A stretch of DNA of 37,835 bases. Source: a virus. Of the stretch, positions 37,754-37,835 are shown piece by piece. The stretch lies in IMG/VR virus record IMGVR_UViG_3300035564_000037, positions 1 to 37,835 of that record; one strand, written 5' to 3'. Position 1 is the stretch's first letter. Each line of letters opens with the position of its first letter. Both the position numbers and the translations under genes were made by a program. The notes below the pieces were generated by a model. That model worked only from the letters and a program-made list of their open reading frames with translations, did not search any database and was not told the origin of the DNA.

Positions 37754-37835
37754 ACGCGAGAAGCGCGTAAAGTCATTGAGTACCGCAGAACTTGCGGCGC
37801 TCAAATATGCCTGGATGTGGTGGGCTAGACCGGAG
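37713..37835. repeat. terL: Terminal direct repeat, right copy (start of large terminase)
   Basis: Exact copy of bases 1-123. The ATG at 37713 is the large terminase start reached through the circle join. The frame is cut by the end of the window, so the complete gene is the copy beginning at base 1. Confidence 0.95.

Noticed and set aside
1-37835. CRISPR arrays, tRNA and rRNA genes, insertion sequences
   Set aside because: No regularly spaced repeats, no cloverleaf with a CCA end and no transposase-like frame were seen by eye. The only repeats are the terminal copy, the junction element and a short linker repeat. A small tRNA could escape visual reading; tRNAscan would settle it.

Overview
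The window is a complete or near-complete genome of a tailed double-stranded DNA bacteriophage with a siphovirus-type gene set. The first 123 bases recur exactly as the last 123 (37713-37835), so the molecule closes into a circle of 37,712 bp. The large terminase gene runs across that join. I see no integrase, tRNA or rRNA gene or CRISPR array, and no host chromosomal gene. Strong Shine-Dalgarno sequences and sigma70-like promoters point to an ordinary bacterial host. The host lineage cannot be read from the sequence, and the phage looks like an environmental one without a close textbook relative.

Late region, plus strand, about 36.1 kb through the join to 22.7 kb: a ParB-methyltransferase fusion, small terminase, large terminase, portal, a Mu-F-like minor head protein, scaffold, major capsid protein, connector and head-closure genes, a gp10-like protein, tail completion protein, major tail protein, a tail-assembly chaperone pair joined by a probable -1 frameshift, tape measure, distal-tail and tail proteins, and a carbohydrate-active tail tip. 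The tip has ConA-like and SGNH hydrolase modules split by a one-base frameshift in a T6 run, then a GH25 lysozyme, then a right-handed beta-helix protein. Four sugar genes interrupt the head block. A Gfo/Idh/MocA oxidoreductase and an SDR reductase (PtmF/PtmA-like) lie before the scaffold gene, and two glycosyltransferases lie directly after the capsid gene. The best guess is that the phage makes or diverts an activated sugar and attaches it to its virion or to a host surface glycan.

Minus-strand block, 22.7-26.35 kb: a lone A+T-rich HNH endonuclease with its own promoter, then an operon of eight genes reading leftwards from a consensus promoter (TTGACA, 17 bp, TATAAT) at 26.4 kb. It includes a putative single-strand-annealing-type protein and small membrane or accessory proteins.

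Plus-strand early/middle region, 26.4-35.0 kb: a ribbon-helix-helix protein, a ParB/MT-A70 methyltransferase fusion and an unknown conserved-looking protein form one unit. A second promoter, which may give a leaderless message, starts a helix-turn-helix protein, a primase-like protein, a replication initiator-like protein and a DnaB-like helicase. A third methyltransferase, zinc-ribbon proteins, several tiny membrane proteins and a RusA resolvase follow. There is no phage DNA polymerase, so replication probably recruits the host polymerase. A compact run of four membrane proteins (35.0-36.2 kb), probably the holin/lysis cassette, leads back to packaging. Most genes are packed with ATGA, GTGA or TGATG overlaps, implying long translationally coupled operons.
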